DNA of 7,982 nucleotides from an uncultured Ventosimonas sp. Its GTDB lineage: Bacteria; Pseudomonadota; Gammaproteobacteria; Pseudomonadales; Pseudomonadaceae. A program made the translations under genes and the position numbers. The notes beneath the pieces were generated by a model. It did not search any database. It saw nothing but the letters and a program-made list of their open reading frames with translations, and had not been told where the DNA came from. The DNA lies in contig CALYQH010000054.1 in the NCBI GenBank assembly GCA_945283395.1, forward strand, positions 1 through 7,982. The letters are read 5' to 3'. The first letter of the stretch is position 1. Each line of letters begins with the position of its first letter. Positions 1 to 6,186 of the stretch are shown here, in pieces.

Positions 1-196
1 CTTTGATAGGTTTTGTAAATTCTGCAATAGGTCCAGCTTCTAACAAGAACCGTCCAAAACAATAACTCAAGGCTCTATCTAATAGTGGCTTTTCTAAAGT
101 TAATAACTTCTGCCCCCTGCCACTATTGACCCAATCGCTAACAGCAGTGAATTGATCCGATAATTGTCTTTTAGAAAACTGTTGTGTTTTTTTCAT
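1..196 (-). CDS. YafS-like class I SAM-dependent methyltransferase, N-terminal part (runs off the left edge)
   Basis: An open frame starts at the ATG at 196 (minus strand) and stays open to the window edge, giving 65 residues that begin MKKTQQFSKRQLSD. A TAA stop lies in frame directly upstream of this ATG, so no earlier start is possible. Around residues 22-55 it shows W-x-x-S-x-x-G-Q-x-L-L, then L-x-x-x-L and F-G-x-x-L-L-x-x-G. This is the pattern I recall at the N-terminus of E. coli YafS-type methyltransferases, ahead of the Rossmann fold. The SAM-binding motifs would lie beyond the edge, so the fold cannot be confirmed here. The gene is divergent from gloB, as in E. coli, where yafS sits next to gloB and mltD; that synteny supports the call. 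The substrate is unknown. Only a weak ribosome-binding site is visible (GTGGG about 9 nt upstream). Confidence 0.72.
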   Translation of the reverse strand, partial: MKKTQQFSKRQLSDQFTAVSDWVNSGRGQKLLTLEKPLLDRALSYCFGRFLLEAGPIAEFTKPIK

Positions 197-223
197 TTAT
201 CTAGCCCACTAAACTCGAAGATA

Positions 224-232
224 ACTATAACA
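224..232 (-). promoter_or_regulatory. Possible extended -10 promoter for the divergent methyltransferase
   Basis: On the minus strand, TGTTATAGT reads as an extended -10 element: TG, one base, then TATAGT, which matches TATAAT at five of six positions. No good -35 hexamer sits at 16-18 nt, which is tolerable for extended -10 promoters. Transcription would begin about 20 nt before the ATG at 196. This is a motif match only. Confidence 0.35.
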
Positions 233-309
233 GTTTCTTGAGCTTTATTACTAATAGATAACATTTTCCTGCTCATAACTATGAATCAAAATATTTACAA
301 CTCTTCAAT

Positions 310-337
310 TTGGCAAAATAATAAGATATCTTATCAA
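310..337 (+). promoter_or_regulatory. Candidate gloB promoter with a palindrome in the spacer
   Basis: TTGGCA (310-315, five of six to the -35 consensus) and TATCAA (332-337, four of six to the -10 consensus) are separated by 16 nt. The predicted transcript would start near 343, downstream of the ATG at 281 but upstream of the ATG at 380. If this is the promoter, it supports the shorter GloB. A perfect 14-bp palindrome, ATAAGATATCTTAT (321-334), fills the spacer and could be an operator. In DNA this AT-rich, both the promoter and the palindrome could be chance. Confidence 0.35.
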
Positions 338-379
338 AATAAAGTGAATCCTCTTATTAAAACCTATGAAACGAAACTG

Positions 380-1165
380 ATGTTTGAAATAGAAGCACTA
401 GCTGCATTTAAAGACAACTATATTTGGCTCATCAAAAATATTGAAACGCATCAATGTGTTGTTATTGACCCAGGTGATGCCTTGCCTGTTCTTCATTGGT
501 TAGAACAACATACTAATTGGCAGCTTGTTGACATCCTTATCACCCATCATCATGCAGACCATATAGGCGGAATTAATAGCTTAAAAGTACAGACTAATGC
601 ACTAATTTCAGCACCAGACAATTTCATAATTCATAAAGATCGAACGCTCAAACATAATCAATTCATCAATATAGCAGGTAAGAATACACAAGTTATAGCA
701 GTCCCCGGCCATACCTTAGACCACTTAGCTTTCTTTTGCCCAGCAAATTCGATTCAAGATCAAAATTGGTTATTTTGCGGTGATACTTTATTTGCTGCTG
801 GTTGTGGCCGAGTATGTGAGGGTAGTATGGAGCAAATGTATCATTCACTTCAGCTACTACTAAACTTACCAGATAATACTTTGATTTTTGCAGCTCATGA
901 ATATACTGTCAGCAATTTAAATTTTGCGAGTATAGTTGAGCCTGATAATCAACTTATCCAACAACGGCTAAATGACAGTATAAAATTAAGAAAACAACAA
1001 AAAAATACTTTACCCTCAACTTTATATCTTGAGAAACAAACTAACCCCTTTTTACGTTGTCATTCTCCAGCCATTAAAGCGGCAGCAGAAAAGCATGTAG
1101 GACATTCTCTTAGCTCAGCATTAGCTGTTTTTAATACCATTAGAGAATGGAAAAATAACTTTTAA
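380..1165 (+). CDS. gloB: Hydroxyacylglutathione hydrolase (glyoxalase II)
   Basis: This cytoplasmic metallo-beta-lactamase-fold enzyme hydrolyses S-D-lactoylglutathione to D-lactate and glutathione, the second step of methylglyoxal detoxification. From the ATG at 380 it is 261 residues. It opens with MFEIEALAAFKDNYIWL, the usual GloB N-terminus. The dinuclear metal site is complete: THHHADH at 55-61 (His56, His58, Asp60, His61), His111 in PGHTLDH, Asp135 in CGDTLF and His173 in AAHEY. The C-terminal domain (about 174-261) keeps NPFLR at 222-226. An in-frame ATG at 281 would add 33 residues (start MNQNIYNSSIWQ). I chose 380 because the family begins there, the extra residues resemble no GloB sequence, and a candidate promoter lies between the two ATGs. 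Neither start has a clear ribosome-binding site. mltD follows 104 bp downstream on the same strand. Function is secure; the start is moderately so. Confidence 0.93.
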   Translation: MFEIEALAAFKDNYIWLIKNIETHQCVVIDPGDALPVLHWLEQHTNWQLVDILITHHHADHIGGINSLKVQTNALISAPDNFIIHKDRTLKHNQFINIAGKNTQVIAVPGHTLDHLAFFCPANSIQDQNWLFCGDTLFAAGCGRVCEGSMEQMYHSLQLLLNLPDNTLIFAAHEYTVSNLNFASIVEPDNQLIQQRLNDSIKLRKQQKNTLPSTLYLEKQTNPFLRCHSPAIKAAAEKHVGHSLSSALAVFNTIREWKNNF

Positions 1166-1199
1166 TCATGTCGCCAGTCAAAAACACTATGCAAAAAGC

Positions 1200-1228
1200 T
1201 TGACCTTATTAATTTGATTTTCTAAAAT
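1200..1228 (+). promoter_or_regulatory. Sigma70-type promoter for mltD
   Basis: TTGACC (1200-1205) and TAAAAT (1223-1228) each match the consensus hexamer at five of six positions and are separated by the optimal 17 nt. Transcription would begin near 1235, giving a leader of about 35 nt before the mltD ATG at 1270. It lies in the gap after gloB, so mltD can be transcribed without gloB. It is the best promoter match I noticed in the window. Confidence 0.6.
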
Positions 1229-1269
1229 CTAAAACCTATTTTTCTCTATTAGTAGGGTTATATGCTTAA

Positions 1270-2661
1270 ATGCTTAATAAACAGCTAATGCCTATAAAAT
1301 CATTAAGTTATAAAAATAAACTTTTAGTAGTTAGTTTAATAGCTGTTATTATGCTTACTGGTTGTACCAGCAACACACAGAAAAAACAAACACCTAACAA
1401 CTTAGTTTCGTTTAAAGATAAACGTATTATTTTGAAGCAAGGTACAGTTATTCAATATAATTATTATCAAAGTAATGATTTATGGGATAGAATGCGTTCG
1501 GGTTTTCAAATGCAAAATGAATACCTCAGCAATAGCAACCTACGTATAGAAAGGCAACAACAATTACTAACGAGCAATAACAAAGCTACAGAGCAACTTT
1601 TAGCAAAAGGCAGCCCTTATCTCCATTATATAGTTGAGCAATTAGAAGCTCGCAACATGCCTTTGGACTTAGCCTTATTACCCGCTGTTGAAAGTGCTTA
1701 TGACCCAACTGCTTTTTCAAATATGAAAGCGGCAGGATTATGGCAATTTATGCCTAGAACTGGCACTCAATTTAATCTACCACAAACACGTTGGTATGAT
1801 GGTCGGTTAGATGTGGTCGCCTCAACTAATGCTGCCTTAAATTATCTCCAATATTTACACAATATGTTTAATGATTGGCCGTTAGCATTAGCTGCCTATA
1901 ATGCTGGCGAAGGCACTGTAAAGAGGGCTATAGAGCAAAATCAAAAAATTAATTTACCTACCGATTATTGGAATCTGGCACTCCCTTCAGAAACAACAAA
2001 TTACGTTCCTAAATTATTAGCACTTTCTAAAATAGTTTTATCTCCTTCCAATTATCAAGTTAATTTAAGATTTATCCCTAATCAACCCTACTTTACTAAA
2101 GTTTCTATAAATCAACAGGTAAAATTAAATACTGTTGCCTCTTTACTTAATGTACATACTGAAGAACTAGCAAAACTAAATGCTGGCTTAAAATCACAAG
2201 CGGTTATCTCTAATGAATCGCCTCAACATCTTTTGGTACCAGCTCATAAAGCCACCATATTAAATGACATGGTAGCTACTGGTAATTTACCTAATGAAAA
2301 TATTTCGTTATGGAATGACTATAGCGTAAAAAGGGGAGATACCCTTGGCACTATAGCATCGCAGCATAATACTAGTGTAATCGAATTGAAAAAAATCAAT
2401 AAACTCGCTAATAATCATATTTTAAAAGTAGGCTTTAATATTAAAGTTCCTCCAGCTACTATTACTAGTAGCCCTGATAAGACTATGCGAACCATAGTAT
2501 TAAAAGATAAGAAAAAATATACTATTCAAGCAGGAGATAACCTTTGGGCAATCTCCAAAAAAAATAATATAAAGTTAGAAAAATTACTCCAGCTTAATAA
2601 AATCAACATGAATACAGCTTTAAAACCAGGCCAACAGCTTTATATTTCTGATAGAAATTAA
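1270..2661 (+). CDS. mltD: Membrane-bound lytic murein transglycosylase D, lipoprotein with two LysM domains
   Basis: The enzyme cleaves the MurNAc-GlcNAc bond of peptidoglycan non-hydrolytically, leaving 1,6-anhydro-MurNAc ends. The 463-residue product has a lipoprotein signal: basic residues, a hydrophobic stretch at about 18-30 and the lipobox LTGC at 29-32. Cys32 would be lipidated, and Thr at +2 predicts the outer membrane. The goose-lysozyme-like SLT domain spans about 110-260, with catalytic Glu141 in LLPAVESAYDP, AAGLWQFMP (154-162) and AAYNAGEG (208-215). Two C-terminal LysM peptidoglycan-binding domains follow at about 351-393 and 417-459. A divergent stretch at about 275-325 may be a worn LysM-like segment. 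Domain order and length match E. coli MltD, which also sits next to gloB. AGGG (1254-1257) lies 12 nt before the ATG at 1270, which is long. An in-frame ATG at 1288 would still leave a complete lipoprotein signal, so the exact start is uncertain. Confidence 0.95.
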   Translation: MLNKQLMPIKSLSYKNKLLVVSLIAVIMLTGCTSNTQKKQTPNNLVSFKDKRIILKQGTVIQYNYYQSNDLWDRMRSGFQMQNEYLSNSNLRIERQQQLLTSNNKATEQLLAKGSPYLHYIVEQLEARNMPLDLALLPAVESAYDPTAFSNMKAAGLWQFMPRTGTQFNLPQTRWYDGRLDVVASTNAALNYLQYLHNMFNDWPLALAAYNAGEGTVKRAIEQNQKINLPTDYWNLALPSETTNYVPKLLALSKIVLSPSNYQVNLRFIPNQPYFTKVSINQQVKLNTVASLLNVHTEELAKLNAGLKSQAVISNESPQHLLVPAHKATILNDMVATGNLPNENISLWNDYSVKRGDTLGTIASQHNTSVIELKKINKLANNHILKVGFNIKVPPATITSSPDKTMRTIVLKDKKKYTIQAGDNLWAISKKNNIKLEKLLQLNKINMNTALKPGQQLYISDRN

Positions 2662-2990
2662 CTTAAGATCTACTCAACTAGCTATAATCTTTTAAACAAT
2701 TTAGCACATTTGATAATTTTGCCTTACAAATTATTTACATATAAAATTGAAGATAAAAAGCCCCCCAGATAACCCACTCAATGTGTGTGTAAACTGTATC
2801 AACTAAAGCAAGGCTTAGCTAAAAAGAGAAATGAAATAATTATTCAAAAAAACTTAAAGATTACCTATTGTTTTAATATTTAAAGTAACGGCGACTATTT
2901 ATTCTACTTATCAGCAAAATTAAAGTTACTTTTGCTAATGTATGCCTATTTTTATAATATATTATTTACCAATAATATTTATTTGAATGA
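2662..2990. other. AT-rich convergent intergenic gap without a recognisable gene
   Basis: This is the gap between the mltD stop and the shared terminator. I see no coding frame of useful length, no tRNA-like fold and no long repeat. Visible items are weak. A promoter-like pair on the plus strand is TTGCCT (2719-2724), 17 nt, TAAAAT (2742-2747). A run of six C at 2761-2766 stands out in AT-rich surroundings. An all-AT 8-bp hairpin lies at 2959-2978 (loop TACC). Nothing here resembles an insertion sequence scar. Confidence 0.6.
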
Positions 2991-3021
2991 CAAAAAGCCA
3001 AGCACAAGGCTTGGCTTTTTG
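2991..3021. terminator. Bidirectional intrinsic terminator shared by rplQ (-) and mltD (+)
   Basis: A perfect 13-bp inverted repeat, CAAAAAGCCAAGC (2991-3003) and GCTTGGCTTTTTG (3009-3021), encloses a 5-nt loop. Because the stem base is A5 on one side and T5 on the other, either strand yields a GC-rich hairpin followed by a U run. It lies 22 nt beyond the rplQ stop, so it most naturally ends the alpha operon. It is also the first good terminator downstream of mltD, about 330 bp after that stop. Confidence 0.88.
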
Positions 3022-3043
3022 CATGACTTTAATAGCTAATTAC

Positions 3044-3442
3044 TTATTCAGCGTTAGCTTCCACTTCAACCGCTTCTTTCTTCAAAGGACGATCAACTAA
3101 TTCTACATAAGCCATGGGTGCATTATCCCCTTGACGGAAACCGCATTTTAAAATACGGATATATCCACCAGAACGATTAGCAAAGCGCTTTCCTAAATCT
3201 TTGAAAAGAATGCCTACCGCTGCTTTAGAACGTGTACGATTAAAAGCTAACCGGCGATTTGCAACGCTATCTACTTTAGCTAAAGTAATTAATGGCTCAG
3301 CAACACGGCGTAATTCTTTAGCCTTCGGCAATGTAGTTTTAATTAACTCATGCTCAAATAAAGACACAGCCATATTTTGAAACATAGCTTTACGATGAGC
3401 ACTAGTACGGTTTAAATGGCGACCACTTTTACGATGACGCAT
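3044..3442 (-). CDS. rplQ: 50S ribosomal protein L17
   Basis: L17 is a core protein of the large ribosomal subunit, near the exit-tunnel face. The 132-residue product begins [12 protein letters not shown] and contains [29 protein letters not shown] and [16 protein letters not shown], all typical of bacterial L17. The E. coli protein is 127 aa; the extra length here is in the acidic C-terminal tail ([10 protein letters not shown]). The ATG at 3442 is preceded by AAGGA (3456-3452) at a good distance. It is the last gene of the alpha operon, 43 nt after rpoA, and is followed by the hairpin terminator at 2991-3021. Confidence 0.98.
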   Translation of the reverse strand: MRHRKSGRHLNRTSAHRKAMFQNMAVSLFEHELIKTTLPKAKELRRVAEPLITLAKVDSVANRRLAFNRTRSKAAVGILFKDLGKRFANRSGGYIRILKCGFRQGDNAPMAYVELVDRPLKKEAVEVEANAE

Positions 3443-3485
3443 TGTTTTAATTCCTTACCAAATTTAAACTAGGTGGTAATGATGA

Positions 3486-4487
3486 TTAGCCAAATGACCT
3501 TTCATCTTTCTTAATACTAGCCGGAGGCCAATTATCTAGGCGCATACCTAAAGATAGACCACGAGAAGCTAAAACATCCTTAATCTCAGTTAAAGATTTT
3601 TTACCTAAATTCGGCGTTTTTAGTAACTCTACTTCGGTGCGTTGAATTAAATCACCTATGTAGTAAATATTTTCTGCTTTCAAACAATTTGCTGAACGTA
3701 CAGTTAATTCTAAATCATCAACTGGACGAAGCAAAATCGGATCTATTTCATCCTCAGGTTCATCAATTACAGTTTCTATTTCACTTTGCAAATCAACAAA
3801 CGCAGCCAATTGGTGTTGTAAAATAGTCGCAGCCCTACGGATAGCCTCTTCAGGATCTAAAGTACCATTAGTTTCCAAATCAAGCACTAATTTATCCAAA
3901 TTAGTACGTTGTTCTACACGCGCATTTTCTACTACATAAGAAACGCGGCGAACAGGGCTAAAAGTCGCATCCAATTGTAAACGACCAATTGCACGAGTTT
4001 CATCGCTATCAGAAGTACGCATATCGGCAGGCACATAACCTCGTCCCTTTGCCACATGTAATCTCATATTTAATGCACCCTTATTAGATAAGTGCGCAAT
4101 AACATGATCTGTATTCACAATTTCGACATCGTGCTCCAACTGAATATCAGCTGCTGTAACCACACCTTCACCTTTTTTAGATAAAGATAAAGTTACTTCA
4201 TCGCGACCATGAAGTTTTATTGCTAAACCTTTTAAATTAAGCAATATTTCAATCACGTCTTCTTGCACACCTTCGATAGTACTATACTCATGAAGTACTC
4301 CATCAATCTCCACTTCAACTACCGCAAATCCTGACATAGAAGAAAGTAAAATACGACGTAATGCATTACCTAGGGTGTGACCAAAACCACGCTCAAGAGG
4401 TTCAAGCGTAATTTTTGCACGAGTTATACTGATATCCTCAACATCAACATGTCGAGGAGTCAGAAATTCATTTAGCATACTATGCAT
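3486..4487 (-). CDS. rpoA: DNA-directed RNA polymerase alpha subunit
   Basis: Alpha dimerises to start RNA polymerase assembly, and its C-terminal domain contacts UP-element DNA and activators. The 333-residue product has the N-terminal domain at about 1-235, including [18 protein letters not shown] (33-50, with Arg45). An acidic linker (about 236-250) follows, then the C-terminal domain. There the E. coli DNA-contact residues are all present with an offset of one: Arg264, Asn267, Cys268, Gly295, Lys297, Ser298 and Glu301. The tail ends [13 protein letters not shown], a few residues longer than in E. coli. The ATG at 4487 aligns with the E. coli start (EFL at 7-9 in both) and has a modest UAGGU site (4498-4494). 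A second ATG three codons later is less likely. It lies 23 nt after rpsD in the alpha operon. No key residue is missing. Confidence 0.98.
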   Translation of the reverse strand: MHSMLNEFLTPRHVDVEDISITRAKITLEPLERGFGHTLGNALRRILLSSMSGFAVVEVEIDGVLHEYSTIEGVQEDVIEILLNLKGLAIKLHGRDEVTLSLSKKGEGVVTAADIQLEHDVEIVNTDHVIAHLSNKGALNMRLHVAKGRGYVPADMRTSDSDETRAIGRLQLDATFSPVRRVSYVVENARVEQRTNLDKLVLDLETNGTLDPEEAIRRAATILQHQLAAFVDLQSEIETVIDEPEDEIDPILLRPVDDLELTVRSANCLKAENIYYIGDLIQRTEVELLKTPNLGKKSLTEIKDVLASRGLSLGMRLDNWPPASIKKDERSFG

Positions 4488-4510
4488 GGTAGTACCTATA
4501 AATTTAGCTA

Positions 4511-5131
4511 TTACTTAGAGTAAAGCTCAACAATCAAATTCTCATTGATGTCGGCTGGCAAATCACTACGCTCAGGAATGCTTTTGAAAACGCCTTCCTT
4601 TTTATTAGCATCTACATCCACCCATGCAACAAAACCACGTGAACCATTGAGTTCTAAAGCTTGAGCAATACGTAGTTGATTCTTGCATTTTTCGCGTACA
4701 GCAACCACATCACCCGCTTTAAGTTGGTATGATGGGATATTTACTACTTGACCATTTACAGTAATAGATTTATGAGAAACCAATTGACGAGCTTCAGCAC
4801 GAGTTGCACCAAATCCCATACGGAATACTACATTATCTAAACGACACTCAAGGATCTGCAATAGGTTTTCACCTGTAGCTCCTTTACGACGAGCCGCTTC
4901 TTTATAGTAACCGCTAAATTGACGTTCTAACACGCCATAAATCCGACGTACTTTTTGTTTTTCACGAAGCTGTAAACCATAATCAGATAATCGGCCACGA
5001 CGTTGACCATGCTGACCAGGTGCAGTTTCAATATTACATTTAGATTCTAATGCACGTGAACCACTTTTTAAGAAAAGATCAGTACCTTCACGGCGGGACA
5101 GTTTACACTTAGGACCAATATAACGAGCCAT
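4511..5131 (-). CDS. rpsD: 30S ribosomal protein S4
   Basis: S4 is a primary 16S rRNA-binding protein that nucleates 30S assembly and helps maintain decoding accuracy. The 206-residue product has the same length as in E. coli. It shows [20 protein letters not shown] at the start, [18 protein letters not shown], and the S4 RNA-binding domain at about 96-156 ([20 protein letters not shown] onward). It ends IVELYSK. The full four-cysteine zinc site of some S4 forms is absent; only Cys9 and Cys32 occur in the N-terminal region. In E. coli, S4 is the translational repressor of the alpha operon. A possible target lies in the rpsM leader of this window (5924-5984). Translation starts after a strong AAGGAGG that overlaps the rpsK stop codon. 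Confidence 0.98.
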   Translation of the reverse strand: MARYIGPKCKLSRREGTDLFLKSGSRALESKCNIETAPGQHGQRRGRLSDYGLQLREKQKVRRIYGVLERQFSGYYKEAARRKGATGENLLQILECRLDNVVFRMGFGATRAEARQLVSHKSITVNGQVVNIPSYQLKAGDVVAVREKCKNQLRIAQALELNGSRGFVAWVDVDANKKEGVFKSIPERSDLPADINENLIVELYSK

Positions 5132-5140
5132 CTTTCACTG

Positions 5141-5148
5141 CCTCCTTA
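5141..5148 (-). promoter_or_regulatory. rpsD ribosome-binding site overlapping the rpsK stop codon
   Basis: On the minus strand, TAAGGAGG combines the rpsK TAA (5148-5146) with a consensus AAGGAGG (5147-5141), 9 nt before the rpsD ATG. Ribosomes ending rpsK would sit on this site, so the two genes are probably translationally coupled. Confidence 0.8.
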
Positions 5149-5535
5149 AACACGACGTTTCTTAGGTGGACGACATCCATTATGTGGAATTGGCGTCACA
5201 TCTGTAATACTAGCAATCTTATAACCACAAGCGTTAAGTGCACGGACAGCAGACTCACGACCTGGGCCAGGGCCTTTAACATTAACTTCAAGATTTTTTA
5301 AGCCGTACTCTAACGCAGCTTGACCAGCACGTTCAGCGGCAACTTGAGCAGCAAAAGGGGTACTTTTACGAGAACCACGGAAGCCAGAACCACCAGCAGT
5401 AGCCCAAGATAAAGCATTTCCTTGACGATCAGTAATAGTTACAATGGTATTATTAAAAGAAGCGTGGATATGAGCGATCCCATCAACCACCGTCTTTTTG
5501 ACTTTTTTACGAGTACGAGCAGCAGGTTTTGCCAT
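5146..5535 (-). CDS. rpsK: 30S ribosomal protein S11
   Basis: S11 sits on the platform of the small subunit near the E site and the 3' end of 16S rRNA. The 129-residue product has the E. coli length and the characteristic blocks [56 protein letters not shown] and the basic tail [15 protein letters not shown] (115-129). The ATG at 5535 is preceded by AGGAT (5548-5544) at normal spacing. It is the second gene of the alpha operon: rpsM ends 23 nt upstream, and the rpsD ribosome-binding site begins in its stop codon. Nothing about it is unusual. Confidence 0.98.
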   Translation of the reverse strand: MAKPAARTRKKVKKTVVDGIAHIHASFNNTIVTITDRQGNALSWATAGGSGFRGSRKSTPFAAQVAAERAGQAALEYGLKNLEVNVKGPGPGRESAVRALNACGYKIASITDVTPIPHNGCRPPKKRRV

Positions 5536-5558
5536 AATTATTTATCCTATATAGACAA

Positions 5559-5915
5559 TTACTTGCGAATTGGCTTGCGTGGGCCCTTACGGGTACGCGC
5601 ATTCGTTTTAGTGCGTTGACCATGAACAGGTAGACCACGACGATGACGTAGGCCACGGTAACAACCTAAATCCATCAATCGTTTAATGTTCATATTCACT
5701 TCACGACGTAGATCGCCTTCAGTAGTGAATTTAGCCACTTCACCACGAAGTTGCTCAAGCTGCTCTTCAGAAAGATCTTTAATTTTCGCAGCGGGATTAA
5801 TACCAGCCGAAGCACAAATTTGATGTGCAGTTACGCGACCTATACCATAAATATAAGTCAACGAGATAACAGTATGTTTGTTATCTGGAATGTTTACGCC
5901 TGCAATACGGGCCAT
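5559..5915 (-). CDS. rpsM: 30S ribosomal protein S13
   Basis: S13 is a head protein of the small subunit. It forms bridges to the 50S subunit and its C-terminal tail contacts P-site tRNA. The 118-residue product equals E. coli S13 in length. It carries [14 protein letters not shown], the helical [10 protein letters not shown] segment (21-30), [20 protein letters not shown] and the basic tail [15 protein letters not shown] (104-118). The ATG at 5915 has GGAG (5927-5924) 8 nt upstream. It is the first gene of the alpha operon, separated from rpmJ by a 123-nt gap. That gap contains a terminator-like hairpin and a leader that can fold over this ribosome-binding site, so control of the operon probably acts here. 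Confidence 0.98.
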   Translation of the reverse strand: MARIAGVNIPDNKHTVISLTYIYGIGRVTAHQICASAGINPAAKIKDLSEEQLEQLRGEVAKFTTEGDLRREVNMNIKRLMDLGCYRGLRHRRGLPVHGQRTKTNARTRKGPRKPIRK

Positions 5916-5923
5916 TCATTAAA

Positions 5924-5984
5924 CTCCAATTGACAGCTATTTTCACCTTGGAAGACAGGGATAAGGTTCAAATATAATCGCTGT
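5924..5984 (-). promoter_or_regulatory. Candidate alpha-operon leader pseudoknot (S4 autoregulation site)
   Basis: In transcript order, ACAGC (5984-5980) can pair with GCTGT (5937-5933). Inside that, ACCTT (5967-5963) pairs with AAGGT (5949-5945). The hairpin loop ends in TTCC (5953-5950), which can pair with the rpsM ribosome-binding site GGAG (5927-5924, one G-U pair), giving a pseudoknot that masks translation initiation. An alternative is plain TCCAA with TTGGA pairing. In E. coli, S4 binds a pseudoknot at the same position to repress the alpha operon. Primary sequence similarity to the E. coli leader is not evident to me, and each helix is short, so this is inference from position plus drawable pairing. 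Confidence 0.4.
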
Positions 5985-5986
5985 AG

Positions 5987-6021
5987 TTAAAAATATCTCA
6001 GTAGCACACTAGCTACTGAGA
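5987..6021 (-). terminator. Terminator-like hairpin between the spc and alpha operons
   Basis: A perfect 10-bp stem, TCTCAGTAGC (6021-6012) with GCTACTGAGA (6005-5996), has a 6-nt loop. It is followed on the minus strand by TATTTTTAA (5995-5987), a five-U tract. It starts 18 nt after the rpmJ stop and lies 72 nt before the rpsM ATG. The stem is half GC, so it may be a partial terminator or attenuator rather than a full stop. Confidence 0.68.
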
Positions 6022-6038
6022 ATCAAATAAATACACAA

Positions 6039-6155
6039 TCAACCCTGACGTTGTTTGTGACGAGGTTCTGCGCTGCAAATTACTCGCACTACACCAGCAC
6101 GGCGAATAATTTTACAATTACGACACAACTTCTTTACCGATGCACGGACTTTCAT
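6039..6155 (-). CDS. rpmJ: 50S ribosomal protein L36
   Basis: L36 is the smallest large-subunit protein and binds 23S rRNA through a zinc ribbon. The 38-residue product begins [16 protein letters not shown] and ends [10 protein letters not shown], nearly identical to E. coli L36 and of equal length. The zinc ligands Cys11, Cys14, Cys27 and His33 are all present, so this is the zinc-binding (C+) form. The ATG at 6155 is preceded by GGGGAG (6167-6162) at good spacing, and the frame ends in TGA at 6041-6039. It follows secY by 31 nt, as at the end of the E. coli spc operon, and a terminator-like hairpin lies just downstream. The gene is easily overlooked because of its size. Confidence 0.97.
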   Translation of the reverse strand: MKVRASVKKLCRNCKIIRRAGVVRVICSAEPRHKQRQG

Positions 6156-6186
6156 TAGAAGCTCCCCAAATCTTCTAGCCTACGTA

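Noticed and set aside
2756..2767. A5-G-C6 run after mltD as a possible terminator or repeat scar
   Set aside because: No complementary arm nearby forms a stable stem, and no flanking direct repeats suggest an insertion.
2882..2932. Inverted repeat AAAGTAAC (2882-2889) / GTTACTTT (2925-2932) and hairpin AGCAAAA (2913-2919) / TTTTGCT (2930-2936)
   Set aside because: The arms are short and AT-rich, the two structures overlap and exclude each other, and there is no U tract or gene context. Likely chance.
2959..2978. 8-bp hairpin ATATTATT-TACC-AATAATAT next to the terminator
   Set aside because: The stem is entirely A-T and would be unstable as RNA. Such palindromes are expected in this AT-rich gap.
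5422..5619. 65-codon plus-strand open frame across the rpsK-rpsM junction
   Set aside because: It is antisense to two unmistakable ribosomal genes, has no ribosome-binding site and no recognisable protein features.
5751..5933. 60-codon plus-strand open frame antisense to rpsM
   Set aside because: Shadow of the S13 reading frame, with no supporting signal.
5916..6038. Sigma70 promoter for the alpha operon in the rpmJ-rpsM gap
   Set aside because: TTGATT and TATATT hexamers occur on the minus strand, but none pairs with a partner at 16-18 nt spacing, so I did not annotate one.
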